Positions 1 to 10,522 of a DNA stretch of 64,000 bases are shown in pieces (the first letter of the stretch is position 1; every line of letters begins with the position of its first letter). The stretch is from Cladorrhinum sp. PSN259 (taxonomy: Eukaryota > Ascomycota > Sordariomycetes > Sordariales > Podosporaceae), in the NCBI GenBank assembly GCA_033725935.1, contig MU867070.1, positions 372,001 through 436,000 on the forward strand, in the 5' to 3' direction. The notes below the pieces were generated by a model. It was not told where the DNA came from and did no database searches. It was given only the letters and a program-made list of their open reading frames with translations. The position numbers and the translations under genes were made by a program.

Positions 1-560
1 ACAGACTGCAGGGCAGTACGCCTGGGTAAGATGACAGGAGAATCGAAGATTGTGGGACGCTCTCAGACTGTGTCAATCACTGTCAACAACAGGTTGGTCT
101 ACAAAGTAGTATATCGCTGTGAGAGATTGTAGACAAGTGAACGTGATAATTGCTTGCGTGAGGAACCAGATTCCTCACACTGGGAAGTGCCTGGCACTCC
201 CCCTACTTATAGTGAAGTTATCTACATGTATTTTACTGGGTACTTGGTACCTTGGTTGCCCACCGAGCACAGCAGTCGGGCCAGGCAAGTCTGCGATTGT
301 TGTGCTCGCTTGCCCTTGGCAGCGAGCACTCCGAGCAATCCCTGATTGGTCGGTCCTAGGATTTGTGGGTCTTTCCATCCTTAGCCCAATGATTGGTTGT
401 GAACCACCTGGTGGTTCCAGGGAATCTGGAGGGTTGCGCGCGGGGCGTAACAGAGGGGTAACCCGTACAGTGATCTTTCAGACCCAGCCAGGGCAAGAAA
501 TGCACTTTAATGGAGGACCCGGATCAATTGAAGCACACAGAAGATTACCGCGTGCTTAAG
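1..560. repeat. Dispersed repeat R1, copy 1 (truncated by window edge)
   Basis: This stretch is related along its length to two adjacent stretches at 22280-22640 and 22632-23165. Shared landmarks, in order, are the opening ACAGACTGCA...GCAGTACGCC, a GAACCAGATTCCTC-type block, CTACTTATA.TGAAG.TATCTACAT, a TTGGTACCTTG-type block, CTGATTGGT...GGGTCTT and a G-rich GCGCGGGG block. The open frames here (for example 119-559) are not protein-like. It is probably a transposon remnant such as an LTR or leader, but I could not find its full ends or a coding region. Confidence 0.6.
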
Positions 561-781
561 CGATTTGGCCAGGCGTCAGCGCTGGTCGGAAGGAAGTGTC
601 AGATAACAGCGCCTTGGTCGTTGTGCACTTGTGGAGGCAATTGGACTAGTAATTAATCGTGCAGATGGTTGATTGATTGACTCTGGTTCTGACCAGAAGA
701 GTGGTCTGGCTCAGCCTCCTTCAATATCGGGGAAGACAACAGATCCTATAAAAGCCAAGGATAGATTGTGGAAGGCTACAG

Positions 782-916
782 CTAAAAGTGGTTGATTGAG
801 GGATCTAAACTAGACTAACAAGCTACCGAAAAGTGGGATATTTCCCATGACCTGACCTTGGTGGCCTGCCCTGCTGCAGCGGCAGGTGGATCCACCTGCT
901 GCAACCTGCTGCAACA
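782..916. repeat. Direct repeat R2, copy a, with 18-bp perfect palindrome
   Basis: Begins TAAAAGTGGTTGATTGAGGG and ends in a CTGCTGCAAC cluster. A related copy lies at about 1045-1185 in the same orientation. Near its end is the perfect palindrome GCAGGTGGATCCACCTGC. The second copy has the same structure with one central change (GCAGGTGGAACCACCTGC). Function unknown; possibly non-autonomous element remnants. Confidence 0.6.
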
Positions 917-1044
917 TAGATTACATTAGTATGTCGTAAGACCCGTGGTCCTGTGGACCCTAACCTTCGCGCAGAAGCTCCGACGGGTCCTCCATTTCTG
1001 GACCCCTACTTTCTGACAGGAAGCCCCTTCTGTGGGATCTGCAG

Positions 1045-1185
1045 CTCTAAAGTGGTTGATTGGGAGATCTATCTGACAAGCCACGAAAAGTGGAAGATTC
1101 CACTTAAGCCCTAAAACCTGGTCTTGGTGGGCCTGCCTGCTGCAGCACTGCAGCACCTGCAGGTGGAACCACCTGCAACACCACC
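1045..1185. repeat. Direct repeat R2, copy b
   Basis: Second copy of the repeat at 782-916. It shares TAAAGTGGTTGATTGGGA..., CCACGAAAAGTGG, CTTGGTGG.CCTGCC and the terminal GCAGGTGG(A)ACCACCTGC near-palindrome. Spacing between copies is about 263 bp. Confidence 0.6.
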
Positions 1186-1367
1186 TTCGGCTTGAGGATA
1201 AAAGGCTGACATGACCCCCAGTGCATAACTAATCACAGAAAGGCAAAGCACCGACGATTCATTTCCTCATCGTCCGGCTGGAAGCTAACATGCCCTCCAC
1301 ATTCCTACTGCTGAGTTACCGTAAACTTGGATAATTCGAAACATAATACTTGTCGGACAAAGAAACC

Positions 1368-2018
1368 ATGTCATCATCCTCAGCTACCGATTACTCGCCC
1401 GAGATAACCCCGCTAGACTCTCTTATTAGTCGCCAAGACAGCCGAAGCTACTGGCTTAATGTGGAAGCAAATATACGGGGGATGACTGGGGGCGATCTGG
1501 AGAGCTCTGACACCGACCTGGAAGGATCTGCCGCATTTCTTCGCAGCTTAGGCTTCGTGATTAGCGATTGTCCCCTTCATAAAGCTGGAAGAGTCTTGGA
1601 GGGAGGAGCTGGGTACGGTCTTGTTTCTACGCATCGTCATGCTGCTCTCTCAGTTAACACTATTGCTGACTTACGCTCAAAGTATAGGGAGAGTTACTTT
1701 AGCGGTGTTAGTTAAGGTAGCTCAGGTCGTTGACGTTGTGGAGCCCATAGCCAAATTCACTGCTTTGCTGGAAGGCAAACCCGGTATTGGCCATATCTTC
1801 AATGTTGGCATCGAAGACTGGAACCCTGTCTCCGGGCTTAAGTACGACTTGATATGGAACCAGTGGTGCGCCACTCACCTTACCGATGCCCAGCTTGTCA
1901 ACTATCTTTGCGTTTGCCGCTCAGTTTTGAATCTTGGCAAAGGCGTTGTCGTCTTCAAAGAAAACATAACCAGAGGGAAAGATCATGTGTTTGACCATGC
2001 TGATAGCAGCGTAACGAG
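1368..2018 (+). pseudogene. Alpha-N-terminal protein methyltransferase (NTMT1/Tae1 family), 3'-truncated
   Basis: The family methylates the exposed N-terminal amine of proteins after Met removal. Exon 1 (1368-1612) starts at an ATG and carries SRQDSRSYWLNVEANIRGMTGG, the family's N-terminal block. A 70-nt intron (1613-1682, GTACGG...CAAAG) restores GAGIGRVT, the SAM-binding glycine motif. Exon 2 continues VDVVEP, GIEDWNP, YDLIWNQWCATHLTD and GVVVFKEN to FDHADSSVTR, all recognisable family blocks. Then comes a GTGAGT donor at 2019. The last family segment (SD..F..LF..AGL..., ending VKMYAL) is not found downstream on the plus strand, and the sequence there becomes unrelated and stop-rich. I read it as a gene whose 3' end was lost by rearrangement in repeat-rich DNA. 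Family assignment is strong; whether it is still expressed is unknown. Confidence 0.7.
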
Positions 2019-2644
2019 GTGAGTTCTTCCGGTTAGCATCCTGCAAAATCTCGATAGCCTCACGTTCTGCCAGTGAGGTTTCACATTTTGTTCTCTGGGT
2101 AGATTCATGTTTACCCATGTTGCAACATCGTCATTTTACGCCTATAGATCTCTTGGAGTTACCTTCCTAACCTCTACGCATATAGAAGCGATAATAAGTT
2201 CAGGGCCATATTTCACAGGGCGGGATTCCTTGTAGTTGGTGCGCAACTCCAGGCTGGGTTCCCCAAGAATTTTTATCAAATCATGATGTACGCTCTTCAG
2301 CCTGCTAATGTCAAGGCAGAGGGCGAATCTAAGGCGTAATATTCGTTTTAAGCAGATTTCTTCATAAGTTGTAAGCACAGATAATGAAAAGAAGTTTGAG
2401 ACATGCAGGCAGCAGCCACATGGTCATTTGATCTCAAGCAAAAAAAAACCTCATCTCACCCTCTTGAGCAAATTTCCGCTCTCTCCCACCGCCAATCATT
2501 GCAAAGAACTCGGATTCCACGGGGCCAAAACCTATCCTAATGAGGTAAACTGCTCAATCGGCAAACCTTGGAGTTAAACTTTGTCAAGCACCTCAAAGGC
2601 ACACACCAAGTATTTAATGCATCAACTTCAACCCGTTCATCTTC

Positions 2645-2742
2645 TGGACCGCACCAACTGAAACATATTGATCTAGCAAGCGCGTTGTGTGAGAGCTCCT
2701 AAGAGCTGAGACTGCAAAATCTCTGGGTGGGGACAGCTTCTG
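2645..2742. repeat. Direct repeat R3, copy a
   Basis: Begins GGACCGCACCAACTGAAAC and ends GGGTGGGGACAGCTT. The same order of blocks recurs at 2951-3050, about 306 bp on, with small indels between. No coding sequence is seen. Confidence 0.65.
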
Positions 2743-2950
2743 GGGAGAATGACCGTCTGGGGAAAAACGAGCATCTGGGGGGAACCCGAGCGGAAATAAT
2801 GCAAAAGGTACGTAAAAGTCACCCCATCTGTGCTACCCAACACTTTCTTTTCTTCCTCGAGCCACCACAAAAGCGGTGATCTCAATGAAAAAAAAAAACT
2901 TGTTTGGAATCTAGTTTCGTGTTGAGCACGCTCACTGACATAGAGAGGTC

Positions 2951-3050
2951 AGGACCGCACCAACTGAAACATATTGATCTAGCAACTGCGTTGAAGAGCA
3001 GGCTCTTACGAACCTGGGACTGCAAAATCCTGGGTGGGGACAGCTTTAGT
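2951..3050. repeat. Direct repeat R3, copy b
   Basis: Second copy of the 2645-2742 sequence: the same CCGCACCAACTGAAACATAT start, CTAGCAA, GACTGCAAAATC and GGGTGGGGACAGCTT end. Confidence 0.65.
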
Positions 3051-3059
3051 GTGGCACTA

Positions 3060-5340
3060 CCACTCAGCGCCCCAGAATACGAGCCGTGATGACCATTGAT
3101 GAAGGGCTTTTAACCCGCCATGATCTGAGCTCACTCATAGTGATACTGACGACCAGCGGTTGAAGGCTTTTCGCCTCCATGGTCTGGATAAGTATGTTGT
3201 GTTTCTGTTCGATATGTGATGCTTGAAGAAGAGAGAAAATTTTCTTCGGCAAAGCGGACAAGGAGCACAACTTTATATCACTCAGTCTGAAGGCACTGGA
3301 TGCAGAGTCCGCGGTGGGCGTCGAATAACTTGAAGAGCACCAAAGGAAGGAGCATCGCCAAGTGGCACCACATTTCATCATGATCAAGAATGCATCGTTG
3401 TCTCGAGCTTCCGATATGGCAAGTGCCTCACGGCAGGATGCGGGAGCGGTTCAAGGGACTGGAACTTTGGAACATTTTGGGAAGGAATTTGTCCATGTAG
3501 ATTAGATGGCAAGAGAACCTCACAGTGATATGTAATGTCACAGAACAATTTAGAAATATCACAGCAGCATGAACGGTGATCAGAGTCATATAGTCGGGTT
3601 TTAAAGAATTACACCAAGCACAGCGTTCCTGAGACCTCCCGTGACAGAGACTGCCTGTCACCTTTCACGGTCCTTGGGATGCCGTCCAGATGGCTTGCCT
3701 AAAGCCCCAAGCTCCTCCTGCCCGGCCGGGCTAGGATATCTGAAATCGTCAGATAACAACGTTTCCAACAACCACCAAACGAATAAAAGCGCAGGTGCGA
3801 AGCAGATGGAATTGTTGGAACTCGGCCGATGCTTATCTTCCATGACGTTCAAGAACCATCACCACCACACCGAAGGCTCCGGGTTCTAATTGGCATCTTG
3901 ATGGACTCAGAACTGCAAGAGCTGGATGCTGCTTCCTATCAAGTGAAGGTCGGCCAAGTACCATGAGCGGGAAAGCTCAAGCTCAATTATTGCACCATTT
4001 CAAGTGCCATTGCGCCCCATGAGCTTTTCAGATGGGACGGAAAGGCATGTCCATCCCGACGAGATGCACCCAGCAGAGACGGGACCTCTGGCATTCACAC
4101 TGCAGGAGCTGCAAACCCCCACAAACTTGCTCCGTCTCCGGAAACTGGTTGAGCTCCTTTCCAAGACTTATTTTCTGGGGAAAGTGCATTTCAAATCTTC
4201 CCATCCATCTATCAGCGGAAAATTGGGGAGCTGGAGGGGAAAGACATGTTCACTGCCAAGAAAAAAGGAAAAAAGAAGAATAGAAGCATTCGGACAAACA
4301 CTGTACCATTCAGACGATTGATACCATGACCTGGAGGTAGCTCGAAATCCCACATCTCAGAATATTCAAGATTGCGCGGTGGAGCATCTTATTACTTGTG
4401 GAAAGTAACGCCGGTTTTTAATTCTGCTTGTCTACTACTTTTCATGTCTATACTATTTACTTTTACGACAGGTCTGCTTAGAAATCCTATACCTTGGTGT
4501 AATGCCAAGGCGATTGGAGCGTGCGTGGAAGGGGGCTTAACCGTTGAATTAGACAATTCCAAGAAAATGCTGGAGGACGAGCACCTTGAGGGGGGTAAGC
4601 CGTCAGTTCCTAGTGACAGGCTGCAGAACCCGGATTTCTCAGTCTCAGTAATGCAGCAAGTAATGAGCAAGGGTAGCAAGATCGGATCTGTTAATAGAGG
4701 AAAAATAAAATCGCTCAGATTTCTTCGATTTAAAGGCCTCTTGATTTTCGTGACCTCCATGCACCTTGTTTCTTCAACTTCACAATTACCAAGGACGCCA
4801 CATTTACTCGGATTAATGACTCTTTCCCACAGCCACTGCATCCCAAGAAGCACAAGATTGGCACAGACCGAACCGGGCAGATAGGGCTGAGCCGATGCTG
4901 TGGTACCTTGCCCAAAGCTCAGCCAATCCCGTGGCTGCATAACTCCGGATCAAGACGGTGGCTGCAATAGTCCAGCTGCAACATGCATTGTGACTCTGGG
5001 TTCCCAATTCCACATTGGCTGTTGTCAGTGGTATGGTTGCAAGGAAGGTCTCAATGATATCCTGTCGTGACCTCTTGATGAAACAGATCAGTAGTACTCG
5101 GAGGAAGTTGTGAGCTGACAAAGCGGTATGCATCGGTGACCTATAAGGATGAAGACGAGTATTCGGAACGCGAAGGCGTTCTGTAGGCAGCTTAGTGAGG
5201 AACAAGGATGGATGGGGACAAACATAAATATTCGGTGCTAACCCGTCAATACCCCATATGAGAGTAGCCGCTTCACAACATTATCTCTCATATTTTGGTA
5301 TCAACAGAGTCACAAACCTGTAAACCTGCTCACGTCTTTC
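3060..5340. other. Gene-poor intergenic stretch
   Basis: I see no gene here. The longest open frames (4372-4884 plus and 4392-4940 minus) overlap each other on opposite strands, lack any recognisable motif and have no splice-consistent extension. The last 150 bases before 5351 are the probable 5' leader of the metalloprotease gene. Confidence 0.5.
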
Positions 5341-5350
5341 ATTCTCCAAC

Positions 5351-6940
5351 ATGGCCTGCAATCACGACCACATCTGCTCCATCGTCCCCCCCATTCTCCT
5401 CGAGCGTCTCTGCGAATCCCAGGACGTCTCCGAAGCTATCCGGCAGCACGCTCGTGCCACCATCGAGCTCGGTAAGACTCTGCACAAAACCCGCCACGAC
5501 TTCTTCGAAGACAAATGCCGCCGGATCCTGCAGCGCGGACATGACCACCTCCACACCCACATCCCCGATATCCTCGGACATGGCCACTCATCTTCCTCCT
5601 CTGCGACTGCCACGTCCTCCTCCCAACCCCAGGGAATAGTCCCCGGCACCCTCTTCCAATCCATGGTTGACTCCCCCATCACTTCACCCGAAACCAAAGA
5701 AACCGCCCAACAAAACCTCGCCATCTCCTCTTCCATCCGTCAAGCCCGTGAAGCCGGTCAAGACGAAGACTCATCAACCTCTCCGGAAGCTAAAGAAAAA
5801 GGTTCCCGCGCCACAGCGACAGGCTTCCAACGCACAGTCTACGATGTCGAGAAACGCGGCTCCCTGACCGGCGCATCATGGACCAACGTCCTCCCCGGTA
5901 AACAGGTGCGTCTCGAAGGCCAGGACCCAACCAAGGACCAACAGGTCAACGAAGCGTACGACATGGCGCTTGTCGTTCTCAAGTTCTACAAGAAGGTTTT
6001 TGGGTATGACTCGCTGGACGGTAAGGGGATGGAAGTGAACTCGTCGGTGCATTTCGGGCAGGCGATGGGTAACGCCTTTTGGTTGGGTAATTTACAGCAG
6101 ATGGTTTATGGGGATGGGGATGATTTCTTGCACGGGTTCACGAGGTGCGTTGATGTGATTGGGCATGAAATGACTGTGAGTTTTTTACCCCCCACAAACT
6201 GGAAGAGGAAGAAGAAAGTGGGACTGACGAAGGGAAACCATAATAGCATGCGGTAATCCAGTACAATGCGGGATTGGTGTACCAGGACGAGAGTGGGGCG
6301 TTGAATGAGCATATTGCGGACGTGTTTGGGATCATGGTGAAGCAGGTGTACGAGAATGAGGATGCTGCAAACGCTGATTGGTTAATCGGTGAAGGGTGTT
6401 TGCTGCCTGGGGTCAAGGGCGTGTCGCTCAGGAGCATGAAGAACCCAGGAAGCGCGTATGATGATCCTAGATTCGTGAGTATTGAGCTGTTGATCCAAGA
6501 AGAAGATTATGGCTGACGAGGAGGGGGTATAAAAAAAAAGGGCTTCGATCTGCAACCTGACCACACGAGCAAGATCCCCGAGATCATGAAAAAGTATGGC
6601 AGCTACATCCGTAACAAGGATTACGGAGGAGTGCACATCTTCTCTGGAATACCGAACAAGGCGTTCTACAACGCCAGTGTGGCTTTTGGGGGATACTCGT
6701 GGGAGAAGGCGGGGCAGATTTGGTGGAAGGTGCTCACTGGAGGGAAGATCCCACCCAACTGGTAAGTTTTGGTATTCAATGGTTGCGAGGAATTCCGATT
6801 CATCGTCCGCTGACATGCGCAGCAAATTCGTCCAATTCGCGGATGCCACGGTTGACGCTGCGGAGGAGCTGTATGGCGAAGATGCTGCAAAGATTGTCAG
6901 GAATGCTTGGAATGAAGTGGGTGTTGTTCGGAAGACGTAG
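5351..6940 (+). CDS. M4-family (thermolysin/protealysin-type) zinc metalloprotease
   Basis: Four exons (5351-6175, 6247-6474, 6541-6761, 6823-6940) with introns of 71, 66 and 61 nt, all GT-AG and phase-consistent, give 463 residues. The N-terminus has a CSIVPPILLERL motif like the propeptide (PPL) of protealysin-type enzymes. A His/Ser-rich stretch (about residues 58-90) follows. The catalytic HEMTH (272-276) is split by intron 1. The third zinc ligand is the Glu in ALNEHIADVFG (residue 296, exactly 20 after the second His as in thermolysin). The GGVHIFSGIPN block supplies the transition-state His (383). There is no obvious signal peptide. M4 enzymes are mainly bacterial and sporadic in fungi, so old lateral transfer is possible. 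All key residues are present, so it is probably active. Confidence 0.9.
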
Positions 6941-7207
6941 GTAGGGTAGTTTGATTGGTTTGGCCAAATGCAAACAGTGCCATATTTGGAGGCACGCATC
7001 CGAACAGGCGGGTTTCCATCCTTTCTTATCTTTCGAGTGTTTGTCAGGCAGATCCAATGATAAGGTTACCTAGCAATATTTGGAACAAATGTTGTTTTCA
7101 CTTTTGTTCTTTCCCGATGTCTGCGCAAGTCGGACTCCACCAACGTTGCCACTGCTTTTCCCCGCTGCGCTTCCTCGCTTTGTTCTTTCGACATTGGAAA
7201 TCTCGCC

Positions 7208-8075
7208 ATGTTCGAGTGCGGCGACTGTGGAAAGGCCTTCCGAGCGGGTTGGAAGGCCCGCGACAACCATTGCGATTCGACCGGTCACGACCCCCCCGAA
7301 TTCGAGTGCGACACTTGTGGCCTGTCGTTTGATGACAACTACGACAAATCCGAGCACATGCACATGTCCGGCCACGTGAACAACGGTACCTATTACGAAT
7401 GTCTCCTCTGTATCGAGCTGTTCACCGATGAGGACGATCGAACCCATCACCATGTTCATGACCACCACTACTGCGAGGACTGCCAGCGCCAGTTCATGAA
7501 CCTGAACAACATCAAGCAGCATCTCAATTCCCGCATCCATCGCGGCCAAAACATTATTTGTCCCTGGTGCAAGACTGGCTTTACCACTGCCACCGGCATG
7601 ACACATCATCTGGAGAGCGGCAAGTGTCCAAAGGCCTCATTCGCCAACAGGGATCAGGTATACAGATTCATCCGGTCCAAGGATCCACACGGTGTCATCT
7701 CCAAGAAGCTCATCGGCTGGTATGGGTCTGGGCATGTCGATTACGAAGCAACCGACCAGGCTTGGAACGGAAGAGCGTTCGAGTGCTACTTTTGTCATCG
7801 CGAATTTGGCTCATTGTATAGCCTCAATCAGCACCTGAACTCGCCAGCCCGTAAGTCGATACGTCCGATATTTTGGCAACACTGACTAACAAAATGAATG
7901 TGAAGACCAGCAGCCGCTGTATCATTGCCCGAACCGCCATTGTGGTCACGACTTCAAGACCCTGGCTGCTATCATCAACCACTTGGAGAGCGAGTGTTGC
8001 GGCGCCATGCGCTTCGAAGCTGTGCAGCAGAAGATCACCGGCCTCGTTAGCGGCAACCGTTTGATCTCGTTTTGA
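7208..8075 (+). CDS. C2H2 zinc-finger protein, seven fingers
   Basis: Two exons (7208-7850, 7906-8075; 55-nt intron GTAAGT...GAAG with a CTGACTAAC branch site) give 270 residues. Fingers in order begin CGDCGKAF, CDTCGLSF, CLLCIELF, CEDCQRQF, CPWCKTGF, CYFCHREF and CPNRHCGHDF. Several use the fungal HL.SG.C / HL.S..H spacing instead of a plain H-x3-H. The protein is almost all fingers with short linkers and no activation or repression domain. It is probably a nucleic-acid-binding protein; target unknown. Splicing is needed to make the seventh finger, which supports the intron. Confidence 0.85.
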
Positions 8076-8507
8076 GCGACCCGCGTCTTTTTTTTCACAG
8101 GATGAGTAGTGGGCAGGTTATGGTACATTGTCTGGATGGCACATGGGTTGGGGGCAAAGCCCAAAGTTAAATACTACATCCTGTAGCTATCTACCCTTTA
8201 ACAAGGGATGTTGTCTGATCTGATGCACCAAGTGACTTTTCTGGATTGGCATCTCATATATTCAACAAACAGAACATATCGGAGGAGCCCGCACTGTGCA
8301 TACTAGCACCGTGATTAGGATTCTGGTGTGCCTGGCCAGCAAGGTTCCTGCCCCACAACGACGTCATCATCCGTACCACCCAACGTCCCCTCTCAGGTCC
8401 CTTCAACTGCCATCACCCCCTCCAGTTCCTCGTCCAACAAAATCCCCAATCCGAAATTTGACGTCCAAAACCACATATTCTAAATACCGGTATCATAGTA
8501 ACTAAAA

Positions 8508-9776
8508 ATGGCTGCAGTAGTTGCAGGAGCTATTGCTGTTGAGCAAGTCATTGCCACAGGTCTCGAGGCTGCTGCCGCAGTCGTCATTGCAGCACCAACA
8601 CAACCCCTCAAGGTCTCGTTGACCCAACTCCCCAAAACCGAAGGAGACACTGCTTCTCTCGCGCGCTCACACCATACACTCACTGTCATCAATGGCAAGG
8701 CCTACGTCTTCGGTGGTCAGCACGAACCCTCAAAGCTCTGCGAGCCAATCATCCACACCTTGTCCCTCCCACAAGACAAAACGCATACAAACCCTTCCCC
8801 GACCGCCGAAACGGCCCACACCAGTTTTCCGCCTCTGCCGATTCAAGATGCATCGACCGGCAAAGTCTTCCAGCCTTCCCCGCGAGCCGAACATGCGGCT
8901 TGCGCGCGCGGTAAACACATCATAATCCACGGCGGGCGTGACGCTGCATCCAACCCGATTGACACAGATGAGAATGCTCTCTGGGTATGGGACACCGAGT
9001 CCCTCAGTTGGTCAAAACTCCGTGGTGACACGCAGTTATACAAGTCCATGGCTCCCCGTTATGGTCATCACATCTTTTGTGACGAGAAACAAGGCTTCAT
9101 CTTGCTGGTAGGCGGCCAGCCGAGCGCCGCATCCATCAACCGGGAAGCGTGGATCTATGATCTGAATCAGAAGGCCTGGACCGCCCTACCCGACGCGCCG
9201 GCGAGACCTTTGTCTGCTGCGTATACAAACCATACACTCTACATCATGACGGAGGAAGATGGAGTTCAATACTTGGATGTGAAGGCCAATGCAACGGAGA
9301 GGGAGAAGCCTCTGGAGTGGGTGAAACTGGATGACGAACCGGCACCCGCGCCGAGACCGATTGTGAGAGAAGGAGGAGCGTTAGTTCCGCTTGCTACAGG
9401 GCACGGGAGGGAGTATCTGATTTACCTGTTTGGTGGACAGCCTGGAGAGAAGTATTATTCTGATATTTGGGCCCTGCAGCTGCCGTCGACAGAGTATAGC
9501 GGTGCGGCGATCAAGGATAAAATCAGAGACAAGGTGCTGCCAAAGAAGGTCAAGTCCGGAGAGGGGACTTGGGCTGAGGTTGAAATTGCACCAATGCAGC
9601 AGACCGAGGTGGAGAGTGGAAAGGTGCATCCGGGACCGAGAGGGCAGTTTGGTGCTGGGGCCGTGGATAAAGGGGTAGTGGTTTGGGGTGGTGTAAATGC
9701 AAAGGGAGAGACGGAAGGGGATGGCTGGGTGGTGAGGGTCGCAACTGGAGTTGCGGACGAAGATCGGTTGGAATGA
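8508..9776 (+). CDS. Kelch-repeat beta-propeller protein
   Basis: A single uninterrupted frame of 422 residues. After an Ala-rich N-terminus (about residues 1-30), kelch-type blades appear as AYVFGGQ (about 68), HIIIHGGRD...LWVWDTESLSWSKL (about 139-170), FILLVGGQ...AWIYDLNQKAWTAL (about 198-225), YLIYLFGGQ...YYSDIWALQLP (about 303-325) and GVVVWGG (about 394). Each has the paired Gly and following Trp typical of kelch repeats. No F-box, BTB or signal peptide is seen, so it is likely a soluble scaffold with unknown partners. The start ATG at 8508 (AAAAATGG) has a good fungal context. Confidence 0.85.
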   Translation: MAAVVAGAIAVEQVIATGLEAAAAVVIAAPTQPLKVSLTQLPKTEGDTASLARSHHTLTVINGKAYVFGGQHEPSKLCEPIIHTLSLPQDKTHTNPSPTAETAHTSFPPLPIQDASTGKVFQPSPRAEHAACARGKHIIIHGGRDAASNPIDTDENALWVWDTESLSWSKLRGDTQLYKSMAPRYGHHIFCDEKQGFILLVGGQPSAASINREAWIYDLNQKAWTALPDAPARPLSAAYTNHTLYIMTEEDGVQYLDVKANATEREKPLEWVKLDDEPAPAPRPIVREGGALVPLATGHGREYLIYLFGGQPGEKYYSDIWALQLPSTEYSGAAIKDKIRDKVLPKKVKSGEGTWAEVEIAPMQQTEVESGKVHPGPRGQFGAGAVDKGVVVWGGVNAKGETEGDGWVVRVATGVADEDRLE

Positions 9777-9779
9777 GTG

Positions 9780-10350
9780 GGTTCCACCAATATTTGGTTT
9801 CTTTTTTCTTTTTTTGGTTCGGTCGGACAATGTTGGGATTTGTCTGAGGTGCCGGGCTTCCCGCACTTGATATATTTTATTATTCTTGTTAAACAAGTAT
9901 GAGGCAGCAAAATCAACGAATTTAGAATTGATGATGCTACCTCAACATCAGATTAAGCTCTTTGGCCAGGTGGTACAATTTCGAGGCAGTGCTTGTTCGA
10001 ATGTTTGTTGGTTAACGGAGTGCAGTCGGTCGAATTCTAGCTTTTCTTGTGCAACGTTGTAAATGATTACGGTTACACATGTAGTGGACCGATCGATCAA
10101 TCATACCTACACAGAGTGTGGATAAGACTAGCAAGTTAGATGAGCTCCCACTCCGGTTTCTCTCGTATGGTCAGGGCTGTGTTGGTTGGTAGAGTAGTGG
10201 TGAGACTGCGCCCCTCGGCTCTACGGTTGTATTCGACAGAAACTTTCTTGGCATCAATGGGCAACAACCTCGTATGCAGGACTTCGTGATGGGCTGGTTG
10301 CATATGAAGGATCAAAATATTTTTGGAGATAACTCTGAGAAGGACAGTAA
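9780..10350. other. Intergenic
   Basis: No gene is seen between the kelch gene and the TATA box of the next gene. It contains the kelch 3' UTR (T-rich, 9795-9815) and otherwise unremarkable sequence. Confidence 0.5.
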
Positions 10351-10359
10351 GACGATGAG

Positions 10360-10366
10360 TATATAA
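10360..10366 (+). promoter_or_regulatory. TATA box of the 10523 secreted-protein gene
   Basis: TATATAA lies 157 bases upstream of the start codon. A C/A-rich, G-poor leader follows, containing four AGCATC hexamer repeats near 10404-10425, typical of strongly expressed fungal genes. Confidence 0.6.
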
Positions 10367-10522
10367 GGAGAGGTTGTTGATCTATACTTTTTTACATATC
10401 TCTCAGCATCAGCATCAGCATCAAACATCCCAACGCAATAAACTCCAACAACTCAAACACTCAATACAACAACTCACTCAATCTTTGATACTACAACCTA
10501 CTCCTCCAGTCAATCATCCAAA

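Noticed and set aside
119..559. 146-codon plus frame at the window start
   Set aside because: It lies in repeat R1, overlaps frames on both strands, has no motif and is not preserved in the other R1 copies.
4372..4940. Overlapping 170- and 182-codon frames on opposite strands
   Set aside because: No recognisable motif, no splice-consistent extension, and only one of the two could be real. The hydrophobic start of the plus frame is not enough.
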